A DNA stretch of 64,000 nt from Rhabdophis nuchalis (taxonomy: Eukaryota > Chordata > Lepidosauria > Squamata > Natricidae): contig CM077647.1 in NCBI GenBank assembly GCA_039707465.1, forward strand, positions 179,360,776 to 179,424,775, given 5' to 3'. The notes beneath the pieces are model-generated. The model worked only from the letters and a program-made list of their open reading frames with translations, searched no databases and was not told the DNA's origin. Within the stretch, counting starts at the first letter, position 1. Each line of letters opens with the position of its first letter. The position numbers were made by a program, and so were the translations under genes. Shown piece by piece: positions 1 to 13,600 of the stretch.

Positions 1-388
1 CCTTTCTGTCTCCTCACCTCACCTCTCCCTCCTCACTTCTTTCTCTCCTCTCTTCCCCTCGTCCTCTCCCTTGCTTGATCTCTTCCTCTCCTCTCTCCTC
101 CCCTCTCTTCTCATGCTCCCTCACCCTCTCCTGTCTTCTTCTCTCCCTCACTTTCCTTCAGTCGCGTTTCTTCTGATGACTCAGCGGCCTCTTATCTATC
201 CATTCCATACTCTGCAGCTTTCCCTCCAACCCCCAAGACCCTTCCTGCAGGCCATGACAATGGGAGAGAGGAGAAGGCTGGAAGAGCAGGGGTGCTTAAG
301 GAGCCGCTGGAGGTCTTGGGTGGAAATCCGTGTAAATTGTAAAAATAATTGAATGTTTTCTTATCTCTGGCCCTTCCATCGCTACCAG

Positions 389-462
389 GATGTGGACACC
401 ATTTACCATTCCGAAGACAACCGGGAGTTCAACCTGATGGATTTCTCTCACTTGGAAAGTCG
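389..462 (+). CDS. CARMIL3: CARMIL3 exon 1 of window (linker before LRRs)
   Basis: Encodes [14 protein letters not shown]...DFSHLESR, the segment joining the PH domain to the LRR solenoid. Acceptor is ctaccag; donor is CG|gtgag. It enters in phase 0 and leaves two bases of an Arg codon, completed by the next exon. Confidence 0.92.
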
Positions 463-1271
463 GTGAGAAGCTACCTTTAGAGTCAGGGGTCTCCCCTACT
501 TTCTCAACCCCGTGTCCTCCTGTATTGATGGTCTCCTCTCCGATCCTGGAGCCCCACAATTAGAGTTGGAAGGGACCTTGGAGGTCTTCTAGTCCAACCC
601 CCTGCTTAGGCGGGAAACCCTACGCCACAAATGGTTGTCCAACCCTCTTCTTAAAGACTTGCAGTGTTGGGGCATTCACAACTTCTGGAGGCAACTTCTG
701 TTCCACTGATCGATTGTTCTCACTGTCAGGAAATTTCTCCTCAGTTCTAAGTTGCTTCTCTCCTGGATTAGTTTCCACCCATTGCTTCTTGTTCTGCCCT
801 CAGGTGCCTTGGAGAATAGCTTGACTCCCTCTTCTTTGGGGCAACCCCTGAGATCTTGAAGCCTGCCATCATGTCTCCCCTGGTCCTTCTTTTCATCAAA
901 CTAGACCTACCCAGTTCCAGTTCCAGGGAGGGCCTCCTCAGAGTGCCGTCCGCTGGACAAGGCCGGCTGGCGGCTCCCAGGGGAAGGGCCTTCTCTGTGG
1001 CGGGTCCTGCCCCCCCGACCTTCGTACTATCACGGACCTTCGCCTCTTCCCTTCGAGCATTAAAGACCTACTTTTTTCATGCAGCCGGCCTGGCATAGTT
1101 TGTTTTTAACCACCTCTCATAGGGTTTTTAAATATTTTAGCACGGGTTAAATTTATTTCATTTAATTTTAAATGTATCTAATTGATGGTATTTATATATA
1201 TTTTATCTTTTAAGTACCCCTGTGCACCGCCCTGAGTCCCAAACGGGAGAGAGGGCGGTCTACAAATTAAA

Positions 1272-1323
<52 letters not shown>

Positions 1324-1526
1324 TACATACATACATACATACATACATACATACATACATACATACATACATACATACAACCTGACAGTAGAAGAGAATT
1401 ATTATTTTTTTGAATGAAAGAAGGAAGAGGTTTTTTTCTGCTTCATTGCTCATATTATATATATCAGTGATGGCTAACCTTGTTTGTTTGTTTGTTTGTT
1501 TGTTTGTTTGTTTGTTTGTTTGTCTG

Positions 1527-1607
<81 letters not shown>

Positions 1608-4600
1608 TTATTTATTTAGATTTAATTTGATTTCTAGACTGCCCCCTCTCCCCGAAGGGACTCGGGGCGGTGTACAGGTAAAAATTAAAACGACTAAAAT
1701 CAAAACAATACAAACAAAGTTAAAATCGAATTAAATAATCCCCTGTACAAATTTATAAAAGTTTAAAACTAACCCCATAAAACCGAATAAAATCTTTTAA
1801 AATCACAGACTGGGGCGAGCAGCATGAAATTAGGCCAAGCCGGCTAGATGGAACAAATGCATCTTGAGTTTCTGGCGGAAGGAGCGGACTTCAATTCCCA
1901 GAATTCCCCAGCCAAAAATGGCGGCTGGGGAACTCTGGGAGTTGAAGTCCACGCAGCTTTAAAGGGACGAAGGCCGAGAAACGCCGCTCTAGAATTCAAG
2001 GGTGAGTTTTAAACGCAGAGGAGGACTTTGTGAGGTGAACTGTCGCTGGTTTCTCCTTCTCCTCTGACTTCTTTCTCCTTCTTCCTTTTCCATTTGTCCC
2101 CTCGTCCCAGAGACCTCGCTTTGATTGTGGCAGCTCTGGCTTACAACCAGTGGTTTACCAAACTTTACTGCAAGGATTTGCGGCTGGTAGGTTCCTGCCG
2201 ACGCCCTTGAGTCCATTCTTATCTGGGGTCACCTTCGGTCCAGTACAGGCAGTCCACACCTTTCAAGATGGGTGGGTGGGAAGAATGGATGGATGAGTAA
2301 TGATGGATAGCTGGATGGTGGATAGGTGGGTGGGTGGATGGATAGAAGGATGGAAGCAAGGATGAATGGATGGAAAATGGAGAGATGGAGAGATGGATAG
2401 GCAGGAAGAATAGATGGATGGATAGGTGGGTGGGTGAGTGGGTGGACGGACAGATGGATGGATGGATGGATGCAAGGATAGATGAACAAATGGATGGATA
2501 GGTGGATGGATGGATGGATAGGCTGGACAGACGGACGTACAGGTAGAAGAAAGTATGGATGGATGGATGGATACAAGGATAGATGAAGGGATGGATGGGA
2601 AATGGATGGATGGATACAAGGATAGATGAAGGGATGGATGGAAATGGATGGATGGATAGATGGATGGGTGTGAAGAATGAATGAATGGATGAGGAGATGA
2701 TGGATGGATAGGTGGATGGGTGTGAAGAATTGATGAATGGATGAGGATGGGTGGATGGGTGGATGGATAGATGGACAGGTAGAGGAAAGTATGGATGGAT
2801 GGATGGATACAAGGATAGATGAAGGGATGGATGGAAAATGGATGGACGGATAGATGGATGGGTGTGAAGAATTGATGAATGGATGAGGATGGATGGATAG
2901 GTGGATGAGTGGATGGATAGGTGGACAGGTAGAGGAAAGTATGGATGGATGGATACAAGGATAGATGAATGGATGGATGGGAAATAGATGGATGGATGGA
3001 TGGATGGATGGATAGGTAGATGGTTGTGTGGGTGGGTGGATGACGGACAGGTAGAGGAAAGTATGGATGGATGGATACAAGGATAGATGAAGGGATGGAT
3101 GGAAAATGGATGGATGGATACAAGGATAGATGAAGGGATGGATGGAAATGGATGGATGGATAGATGGATGGGTGTGAAGAATGAATGGATGGATGAGGAG
3201 ATGATGGATGGATAGGTGGATGGGTGTGAAGAATTGATGAATGGATGAGGATGGATGGATAGGTGTATGGGTGGATGGATAGATGGACAGGTAGAGGAAA
3301 GTATGGATGGATGCAAGGATAGATGAAGGGATGGATGGAAAATGGATGGATGGATAGATGGATGGGTGTGAAGAATTGATGAATGGATGAGGATGGATGG
3401 ATAGGTGGATGGGTGGATGGATAGATGGACAGGTAGAGGAAAGTATGGATGGATGGATACAAGGATAGATGAAGGGATGGATGGAAATGGATGGATAGAT
3501 GGATAGATGGATGGGTGTGAAGAATGAATGAATGGATGAGGAGATGATAGGTGGATGGGTGGATGAATAGATGGACAGGTAGAGGAAAGTATGGATGGAT
3601 GGATACAAGGATAGATGAAGGGATGAATAGAAAATAGATGGATGGATGGATAGGTAGATGGTTGGGTAGGTGGGTGGATGACGGACAGGTAGAGGAAAGT
3701 ATGGATGGATGGATGGATGGATGTATACAAGGATAGATGAAGGGATGGATGGAAAATGGATGGATGGATGGATAGATGGATGGATGGGTGAGAAGAATGG
3801 ATGGATGGTTGACATCTATCCATCTGTCTGTCCATCCATTCCTCTATGGATGGATGGATGGATGCAAGGCTAGATGAAGGAATGGATGGAAATTGAATGG
3901 ATGGATAGATGGATGGGTGAGTAGATGATGGACACATGGATAGACGAGTGAGGGGTAGATGGATGAAAGGATGCAAGGATGAATGAAGGGACGAATGGAA
4001 AAATAAATGATGGATAGAGGAATGGATGGATGGACGGACAGATGGATTGGATGCCAGGAGGGATGGACAGAAAAATGAATGGAGGGAGGGCTAAGGAGTC
4101 TGCTCAAACATTCACCTGGACTTCTAGTTGTCCTCCTCTGCCTCCTCCTCTCCTTCCTCCCTTCTCCCTTTTCAGGGCTCCGAGGTTGCCGAGCAGATTT
4201 TGCACACGGTGAGCAAGTCCCATCACCTGGAGGAGCTGGTGCTGGACAACGCAGGGTTAAAAACGTGAGCCTCACCTCTCGCCTTCGACATTCCCCTTGA
4301 CGGACACCCAAAGGTGGACGCTGCTGGGGGAGATCCTTTCTTGCCTCCTCCCCCCTCCATTCTTATCCCTCCCATCTTTCTCCTGTCACAAACGCTGCTT
4401 CTCTGGTTAAGACTTCCTGCCTGATCCGCTCCTCTCCTCCGCAGGGATTTCGCCATCAAACTCGCCAACGTCTTGGCGGAAAACAACAACACTGCCCTCT
4501 ACATCCTGGCGTTGTCCCACAACCCACTGGAGGACAAAGGTGATGGACGGTGCTCGTCCCGTAAACCCCCCCCTCCCCGCACTCCAGGACTCCCCATAAA

Positions 4601-7600
4601 TTGGGGAGGGGGGGGCTTCAGCTCCCAGGATGCTGACTCAGCTGGTGTTAGGGGCTCCAATGGTTTGGGCCCCACCACATCTGGAGGGCAGGACGGTGGG
4701 GGAGATGAAAAGACTGGCTTTTTCATCCCTCTGCTGCGGCTCTGGAGCCGCATGTGGCTGTTTCATCCCTCTGCTGTGGCTCTGGAGCCGCATGTGGCTC
4801 TTTCATCCTTCTGCGGCTCTGGCACCGCATGTGGCTCTTCCATCCCTCTGCTGCGGCTCTGGAGCCGCATGTGGCTCTTTCACGCCTCTGCTGTGGCTCT
4901 TTCACGCCTCTGTTGTGACTCTGGAGCTGCATGTGGCTCCTTCATCCCTCTGCTGCGGCTCCCTTTCACCGGTCAGCTCCACAATTGATAGGGCTTTCGG
5001 TTAGGACAGGTAGAGGAAAAAGAATGCCGCGCCTGGAGGAGACTTTATGGTGGGGGAGAAACGGACTTCCTGTCGGCTCCAGAATTGAGTGGGGGGCTTC
5101 CGGTTAGGACCTTTGTGGTTCATTGACTGTTTAAGTTTGCTGACCCCTGAGATAGGGGATCCAGCGATGTCCGCGAATACCGGACCCTGCAGAAGACTGT
5201 GGGATGATCTAAGCTTGCTTTGAAATGGGGGAGGTGAGGGGCGGGTCCTTGGTGGGAAGGAGAGCCTGACCCCTCTCTTCTCTCCCCCTCTGCGCAGGCC
5301 TGGGGGCCCTGAGTCAGCAGCTCCTGTGTTTTCCCAAAGGCCTTAGCAAACTTTGCCTTTCCAAGACCAGCATCACTGCTAAAGGTACCCCCGGGCACCG
5401 TTGGAGAGAGGGAGGGGTTGGAAGAGGGAATCGGTGGTTGGCACTGCTTGGGAGAAGGATCTTTGAGCAACGATGCTGCCTTTGCCTTCCTTTTGAATCC
5501 TTTGCTCGAGGTAGTTGAAAGAGGGAGGGAGAATGGAAGGAGGAAGGAGGGAGGGAGAAAAGAAGGGAGGGAGGGTTGAAGGAAATAAAGGAAAAAGAGG
5601 AAGGGAGGAGACAAGGATGGGAAGAAAGAGGAGGGAGAATGGAAGAAGTAGAGAAGGAAAGGAAGAGGAAGGCAGGAAGAAAAGAATAATGGAGGGGGGA
5701 GGAAAGAAGAGAAGAAAGAAGGAAGGGGGTGCAGGAAGGGAGGGAGGAAAGGAAGGAGGGAGGGAGGGGAAAGGAAGGAAGAGGTGGGAGGGAGGAGAGA
5801 AGGATAGAAAGGAAGAGGAAGGAGAGAGAGAGGAAGTAGAGAAGGAAATAAAGGAAGAGGAAGACAGGAACAAAGGAAGAATGGAGGGAGGGAGGAAAGA
5901 AGAGAGGAAAGAAGGCAGGAAGAGGGTGGGGGAAGGAAGAAAGGAAAGAGGGAGTTAGGGAGGAAAGGAAGGAGGGAGGGAAGAGGGAGGGGAAAGGAAG
6001 GAAGACGAAGAAGAGAGGGAGGAAGTAGAGAAGCAAATAAAGAGGAAGGCAGGAACAAAGGAAGAATGGAGGGAGAGAGGAAAGGGAGGGAGGGAAGAAG
6101 GAAGGAAGGAAGGAAAGAAGGGGATAGGGGAAGGAAGGAAAGAGGGAGGAGGGAGGGGAAAGGAAAGGTGTGAAGAGGGTGGAAGGAGAGAAGGATAGAA
6201 AGGAAGAGGCGGGAGGGAGGGAGGAAGTAGAAAAGGAAGTAGAAGGAGGAAGGCAGGAATACAGACAGGAACGAAGGAAGGATGGAGGGAGGAAAGAAGG
6301 AAGGACGGGGCGAGAAGGAAGGTAGGAAAGGAAGGTAGGGAGGGGAAAGGAAGGAGAGAAGAATAGGAAGGAGGGAAGAAGGAAGGAAAAAAGAGAAGCG
6401 GAAGGAAGGCGATAAGAAATAGGGATGGAAGGAAGAAGGAAGGGGGAGGGAGGGAGAAAGGAAGGGGGAAGAAAAAAAGGAAAGAGGGAAGGAGGAACGA
6501 AGTAGAGAAGACAAAAGGCAGAGGAAAGAAGGAGCAATGGAGGGAGGGAGGAAAGAGGGGAAGGAGAAAGAAAGGAAGAGAAAGGTGGGAGGCAGGAGGG
6601 AGGATTTCACTACTTTTATTTATAAACGTATAGATGGAGGACTGAGTGGCTAAGAGTTAAAACCAGAAATAGAAAAATCTAGTTTTTTTCTCCACCTTGG
6701 CAACTTGACGACGGGTCAATTTCGACTCCCAGAACCCCCCAGGCTGCCCAGGGGATTCTGGGAGTCGAAGTCGTCCCCCCGTCTTCGGGCTGCCATGGTG
6801 GAGAAATACTTGCTTCAGGCGACCTGGGCCTTCTCCAGAGCGCGAGGCCTTCGTTTTCCCAGAAGGCCTCCTGGGACTTCAACTCCCAGGATGCCTCGGT
6901 CAGCATGAGCCACTGCCGGGGATTCTGGGAATGGAAGTTTCCCATCCCGGTTGGGGGGCGGGGGGACTCGGACCCCTGGAAATTGCTCTCTGCTCCCTTG
7001 CGCAGGACTCGCCGTGTTGTGCCAGACCTTCAGTGCCAACCCAGCCTTCACCAGTTCCCTCCGCCATCTTGACTTAAGCAAAAACCCCGGGCTCCTGGGC
7101 ACGGACGAGGCAAACGTGAGTTGGTTGGCATCCCGTCTCCCACCCGTCCCCAAGGCTTCCTGCCTTGAGTAAGGGGGGGAGGGGGGTTGGAATAGAAGAC
7201 CTCCCGAGGTCCCTTCCAGTTCTGCGATTCTGTTATTCCTTCTCCTCCTCCTTTCTTTCTTCGCTTTCTTTCCTTCTCCTCCTCCTCCTCCTCCTCCTCC
7301 TCCTCCTCCCCCTTCTTTCTTCTTCTTCCTGCTCCTCTTCCCCCATCTCTTCCCCCTCCTTTCTTTTTCCTCCTCCTCTTCCTCCCCCTCCTCCCCTCTT
7401 TTCTTCTTCCTCCTCTTCCTCCCCCTCCTGCTCCTCCGTCTCTTCCTCCTTTCTTTTTCCTCCTCCTTCTTCCCCCTGCTCCTCCCCTCCTTTCTTCCTC
7501 CTCCTTTTCCTTTCTTCCTCCTCTTCCTCCTCCCCCCCTCCTTTCTTCTTCCTTTTCCTCCTCCTGCTCCTCCTCCTTTCATTTTCCCCCTTTCTTTTCC

Positions 7601-10600
7601 TCCTCCCCTCTTTTCTTCTTCCTCCTCTTCCTCCCCCTCCTGCTCCTCCCCCTCCTCCTTTCTTCCTCCTCCTCCTCCCTCCTGCTCTTCCCCTTCTTTC
7701 TTCCTCCTCCTCTTCCTTTCTTCCTCTTCTTCCTCTCCCTCCTGCTCCTCCCCTCCTCCTTTCTTCCTCCTCCTTTTCTTCTTCCTTTTCCTGCTCCTCC
7801 TCCTTTCTTCTTCCTCCTTTCTTTTCCTCCTCCATCTGCCCTTCTTTCTTCCTCTTCCTCTCTCCTGCTCCTCCCCTCCCCCCTTTCTTTTTCCTCCTTT
7901 TCTTCTTTCTCGTCCTGCTCCTCTTCCTTTCTTCTTCCTCCTCCTTTTCTTCCTTCTTTCTCCTCTTCCACTCCTTTCTTTTTTCTCCTCCTCACCTCCT
8001 TTCTTTTCCTCTTCCTCCCCCCTCCTTTCTTCCTCTTCCTCTTCCTCGTCTCTCCCCCTCCTCCCTTCCTTTTTCCTCCTTTCTTTTCCTCCTCCACCCC
8101 TCTTCTTCTTCCTCTTTCTCCCTCCTGCTCCTCCCCATTCCCCTTTCTTCCTTCTCCTTTTTTTCCTCCTCCTTTTCTTCCTCTTCCACTCCTTTCTTTT
8201 TTCTCCTTGTCCTCTTCCTCCTACCCTCCTTCCCTCATTCTCTTCCTCCTCCTCCACTCCTTTCTTTTCCTCTTCCCCTTCCTCCTCCCCTCCTCTTTTC
8301 TTCTTCCTCCTTTTTGAAGAAGAGATCGGACCGACATTTGTCTGAAATGGTATATATAGCAGGGGTCCCCTGGGTGACCTAACTTAAGAACTGCAGGCTT
8401 TCGCTTAACAACGGTGTCCAGAAAGGCTGCACAATGGGGCCAAACACACATGTCTCCCTTAGCAACAGAAATGCTGGGCTGGATTGTGGTTATGTCACGG
8501 CAACCACCGCAGAGTCGGGGGCCCAGCATCCGAATTTGGATCGCGTAACGGTGACCGTGTGAAAATCATTTATTCCCTTTTTTTGGGTTGCCTTTTTGTG
8601 ACGTGGAAAGGACAGTAAGCGAACCGTTTGTACGTCTGCCTCAGTGGTGGGTTTCAGCCGGTTCGCACCTATTCGGGAGAACCGGTTGTTAACTTTCTAA
8701 GCAGTTCGGAGACCCGGATGTTGGAAGAAATCTCATTTTGTTTTCCCGCCCCACTTTACAGGGCTAATCCTGTAAGGGATGCAGGAAAGAACATTCTGGT
8801 GTTGTTTCTAGCCTCATCTTGATTGCCCTGATTACAGAAACTGCCTCTCCGGTTAACCCTTATTCCATTGTCACAGCTAAGCCCAAGCGCCCGTCAATAT
8901 GAGTGACATTAAATTGGCCACATCCACTCAGTCACATGACCACCGAGCCATGCCTACCCGTCTGGTCATTAGGGCAGAGAACAGGTTCTTAAATGATTTG
9001 AATCCCACCACTGGTCTGCCTGTATATCTCGGTTTGTTTATTGTGCCTTTCTTTTCCTGGTTTCCCGACAGAGTTTCTACTCCTTCCTGGCCCAGCCTAA
9101 TGCACTGATTCACCTGGACGTATCCTCCACGGATTGTGCGGTGGACGCAGTAAGGAGTTCCGAGGACGGATTTAGGGATGGGTTTGCCCATCACCGGGCT
9201 GGGGGGGCCTTTATTGGGCTGTGACCCATTCGTAACCAGGTTTCGCCAGCTGCAGCCCTGCGTGCATGCAGACAACTCCGTTCTTGGTCAAATGGAGTTG
9301 ACGAGCGGCTGCCGCTCGCACAGAACAATCAGCCAAGCCAGAAAATTTGGCGACCGCATGCCACGGAGCACCTATGGCAGGGGTGTCAAACTCAAGGCCT
9401 TGAGGCTGGATCCGGTGTGCTTATATCTGGCCCACGGACCCACACTGGAAACAGGGAAAGACCGGCCCGCGGTGTGTCTGCCGTTGAAACTGTAGGGGCC
9501 CTCCTGAGCGCCTAGTTTCGCTGGCAGAGGTGTCCTGACCTAGGCTTCCCCAGTAGCACAAAGCCGAGTCCTCGTCCCGATAAACCCCTTTTATTTAATT
9601 GACAGTGAATTCCTCTCCCGCAAAGTCTTTCCTCTCCCGTAGTCTCTCAAGAGAGTTCACCGTTACCGACCTTGGTCAGGCTTGGAGAGTGGCCAGGCTG
9701 ATATCTTTCAGATGCCGCAACACTTGGCGAGAATGCAGGAAGGAACGAATGGTCTCCTGCAAACTCCACTCCCCTGGCGCTCCCTCTTTTATTTCCTCTG
9801 GGAGGAGCCATGTACCATCCACCTGTGGCCTTCCTCCCAAGTCGACCCCTGTTCTTTAGCTGTTCCCTTCGTTTGGCCGCTCTGCGCATGCGCACACTGG
9901 GAACAGGCTCCAGCTGTTCGTCTGCCCCACTGATCTCCGACTCCAAAGTCAGCTGATCACTGGCATATGGCCCTGGCCCCCTCTCTGCCTCCGACGCAGA
10001 GCCCTCGACCGAGCTTTCACCAGACTCCAGGACTTGCCCAGGTTCCTGCCCAACCCTCCTCACTGTCCGAATCGGCTGTCAGCTCTGCTGGCGGGCCACA
10101 ACCAGAGGATTGGAGGAGCCGTTGCAGCTGCAAACTGTTTTCGTTCGGGCCAGCAAAAATGGAGTTCCCAGTGGGCTGCAGGAGGCCCTCACAGCTGAAA
10201 ACAGGGCCTGGGATGGGGAACCACACACGCTCCCCAAGCTCCATTTTCATTGGCAGAGGGTTGCAGGAGGCCGTGGCGCTCGGGAGCCCGTTTTCGCTGG
10301 CAGAGCGCTCGGGCCACCACAGATGCCCCCGCAGTTACGTCAAGCCACCACAGATGCCCCCGCAGTTACGTCAATCTCAACCAGTGGTGGGTTCCTACCG
10401 GTTCGGCCCGGTTCGGTTGAACCAGTACTGGTTTGGCGGCCTGGGTCACTGGAACCGGCGGCGACCCAGGCCTGCCACGGCCCCTGAACTGGTTCTCTGG
10501 GTGGCGCCGTCGGTCCCGCCGTCTTGTTTTTTGCTTCGGCGCATGGGCAGAATTTTTTTAGTGTACTGTGCACACGACGCAAACCAGTAGTCGTGGCCAC

Positions 10601-13600
10601 CCTGAACACGACCCTGATGCGGCCCTCAATGAAATCGAGTTTGACACCCCTGACCTATGGCGTTGCGGGTTTTCCAACTTTGAAGGGTGTCCTGGGATTT
10701 AGTAAGCAGGACCACGGTTCACACCTGGATGTGTGTGGGTTTTGTTTTGTTTTGTTTTTTGTAGCTTTTTAGTGCGTTGCTGCACGGCTGCTGCCCTCGT
10801 CTCTGCTACCTCAATCTTTCGCGAAACACCTTTCCCCACCGGTAAGGACGACGTCGTTTTTAACACCTGCAAAGGGAGAGGAGGGGTCTTTTTCTGACTT
10901 AAGAAATAAGAGGATTTCTCTTCCTCCCCTCCCCAGGAAGGGAAAAGAATTCCCACCCTCTCTGAAGCAGTTTTTCTGCAGTGCCTATTCACTCAGCTTT
11001 GTGAATTTCTCCGGCATCAGGGTTCCCGTAGAAGCCTTGCGGTGAGTCTCACGGTCTCGGGCCCCACGTTGGGCGGCTCCTGGAACAAAACTTGAGGGGT
11101 GTGTGTGATTGTCTCATGGGCAATATCACTGAGGTGCCCAGTGATATTGCCCATGCCCTGGGCACTATCTAACAAAATGAAATTCAAGGGCGTAAAGAGT
11201 CAGGTTCTACATTTAGGCAACAAAAATGAAATGCACAGGTACAATATAGGTGGAACCTTGCTCAATAGTAGCACCTATGAGAGGGATCTTGGAGTCCTAG
11301 TAAACCATTTAAATAGGAGCCAGCCGTGGGCAGCAGCTGCCAAAAAAGCCAACACAGTTCTAGGCTGCATCAACAGAGGGAGAGAATCAAGATCACGTGA
11401 AGGGTTAATACCACTTTTGTAATCCCTTGGGAAAGCCACACTTGGAATACGGCATTCAGTTTTGGTCGCCACGATGTAGAAAAGATGTGGAGACTCTAGA
11501 AAGAGTGCAGAGAAGAGCAACAAAGAGGATTAGGGGACTGGAGGGTGAAACATATGAAGAACGGTTGCAGGAACTGGGTAGGTCTAGTTGAATGGAAAGA
11601 AGGACTAGGGGAGACATGATAGCAGTCTTCCAATATCTCAGGGGTTGCCACAAAGAAGAGGGAGTCAAACTTATTTTCCAAAGCGCCTGAGGGCAGAACA
11701 AGAAGCAATGGGTGGAAACTAATCAAGGAGAGAAGCAACTTAGAACTGAGGAGAAATTTCCTGACAGTGAGAACAATCAATCAGTGGAACAGAAGTTGCC
11801 TCCAGAAGTTGTGAATGCCCCAACACTGCAAGTCTTCAAGAAGATGTTGGATAGCCTTTTGTCTGAAATGGTATAGGGCTTCCTGCCTGGGCAGGGAGTT
11901 GGACTAGATGACCTCCAAGGTCCCTTCCAACTCTGCTATTGTATTGTATTGTGGCGAGTCGCAAAACAGGGAAAAACCCTACGAGGTGGTGGGAGAGAGA
12001 GAGGAGGCGGGGGGGGGGGACTGGTCCAAAGTCACCCAGTCACATGTCATGCCTAAGATGAGACTAGAACTCACCGTCTCCTGGTGATTGATCTAAAGTC
12101 ACCAAATCACATTTCATACCTAAAGTGGAACTAGAAGTTACCGTCTCCTGGTGATTGGCCCAAAGTCACCCAGTCACATTTTATACATAAGACAGGACTA
12201 GAACTCACATTTCTAGAGTGGTACCTTAACTACTAGACCAAACTGTCTCTCAAATACACATGTTTCTCTCTTTCTCTTTCTCTGTCTCTCTGACTCTCTC
12301 TGTCTCTCTCTCTATATATATATATGTGCTAGTTTTATGAGCTGATCAATAAATAAATCAGAGAGACTAGTATAGATCTATTTTGAGCTATTTAGTTCTC
12401 ATCAGCTAGCCATACCCTTACTGGGATTCGAACCAGGGAAGTATTACATGTGAGGCAGCCACAATTGCCTCTAGGCTATTGGTTCTTATCCTGATCAGCT
12501 GAGACAGGAGGATAAGTATATACTTGTGTCACAACACCCTGTTAAGCCTCAATTAAGGGAGGAAGCATACTGCTTTCCTTTTCTGCCTTTCGGCTCATCA
12601 CCAGAGACCATCTAGACAGAAAGCTATGAGTTCCATTGTGTACTTTTTTTTATATGTGTGTTAGGTTTTTTAAGCTGATCCATAAATAAATCAAGGAGAC
12701 TAGTATAGATCTATTTCGAGCTATTTAGCTCTCATCAGCTAGCCATACCCTTACTGGGATTTGAACCGGGGCTGTATTACATGTTAGGCAGAAACCTTAG
12801 CCACTAAGCCACCAGGTTCTCTTCCTGATCAGCTGAGACAGGAGGATAAGTATATGATTGTGTCACAACACCCTGTTAAGCCCCAATTAAGGGAGGAAGC
12901 ATACTGCTTTCCTTTTCTGCCTTTCGGCTCATCACCTGAGACCATCTAGACAGTAAGGGTATGGCTAGCTGATGAGAGGTAAATAGCTCGAAATAGATCT
13001 ATACTAGTCTCCCTTGATTTATTTATCAGCACAAACGTAACACACACACACACACACGCACGCACACACGTTATTTGCACAGGTGTTGTGAGTGTTTGTT
13101 GGGACAACAAAGGCACTAGTAAGCTGAGAATTTCACCCCATTCTTGATGACACTTTTTGGTGGTTTAGCCTTTTAACTTCATTTCGTCGACAAATATTTG
13201 GTGGTTAAATTAAACCGCCCTCTTCAAAGGCTCAAAAATAGACTGGGAAAAATAGACAGGCCAAAACGTTGAAAAGCAATAAGCCGTGTTTGTACCTTTC
13301 ACACAGGTCTCTCATGCAGGGTTTGTCTGCCAACACCCACCTCAGTGACCTGCACCTGGATTTGAGCGGATGTGAGGTAAAATTGGGATACTTATTTATT
13401 TATTTATTTATTTATTTTATTTTATTCGTATTTTTTTTTTTAATTGAAAAAGTTTTATTGGTTTTACATTTTTTAACAGGATAGGGTAATGGTTACAAAG
13501 AAATTTTGAGAGCATTCACGTCAGAGTCGTCGGACCTTCCGAGACCTCAAAATACACATTAAAAAAGTTAACATAGAAAACATTTTCCATACCACTACAA

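Noticed and set aside
2219..3976. 585-, 528- and 399-codon His/Pro/Ser/Ile frames on the - strand
   Set aside because: Direct translation of the (GGAT)n minisatellite in three frames at once; no start context or homology.
6815..8257. 480-codon Glu/Arg/Gly/Lys frame on the - strand
   Set aside because: Antisense of the pyrimidine tract; no stop possible by composition.
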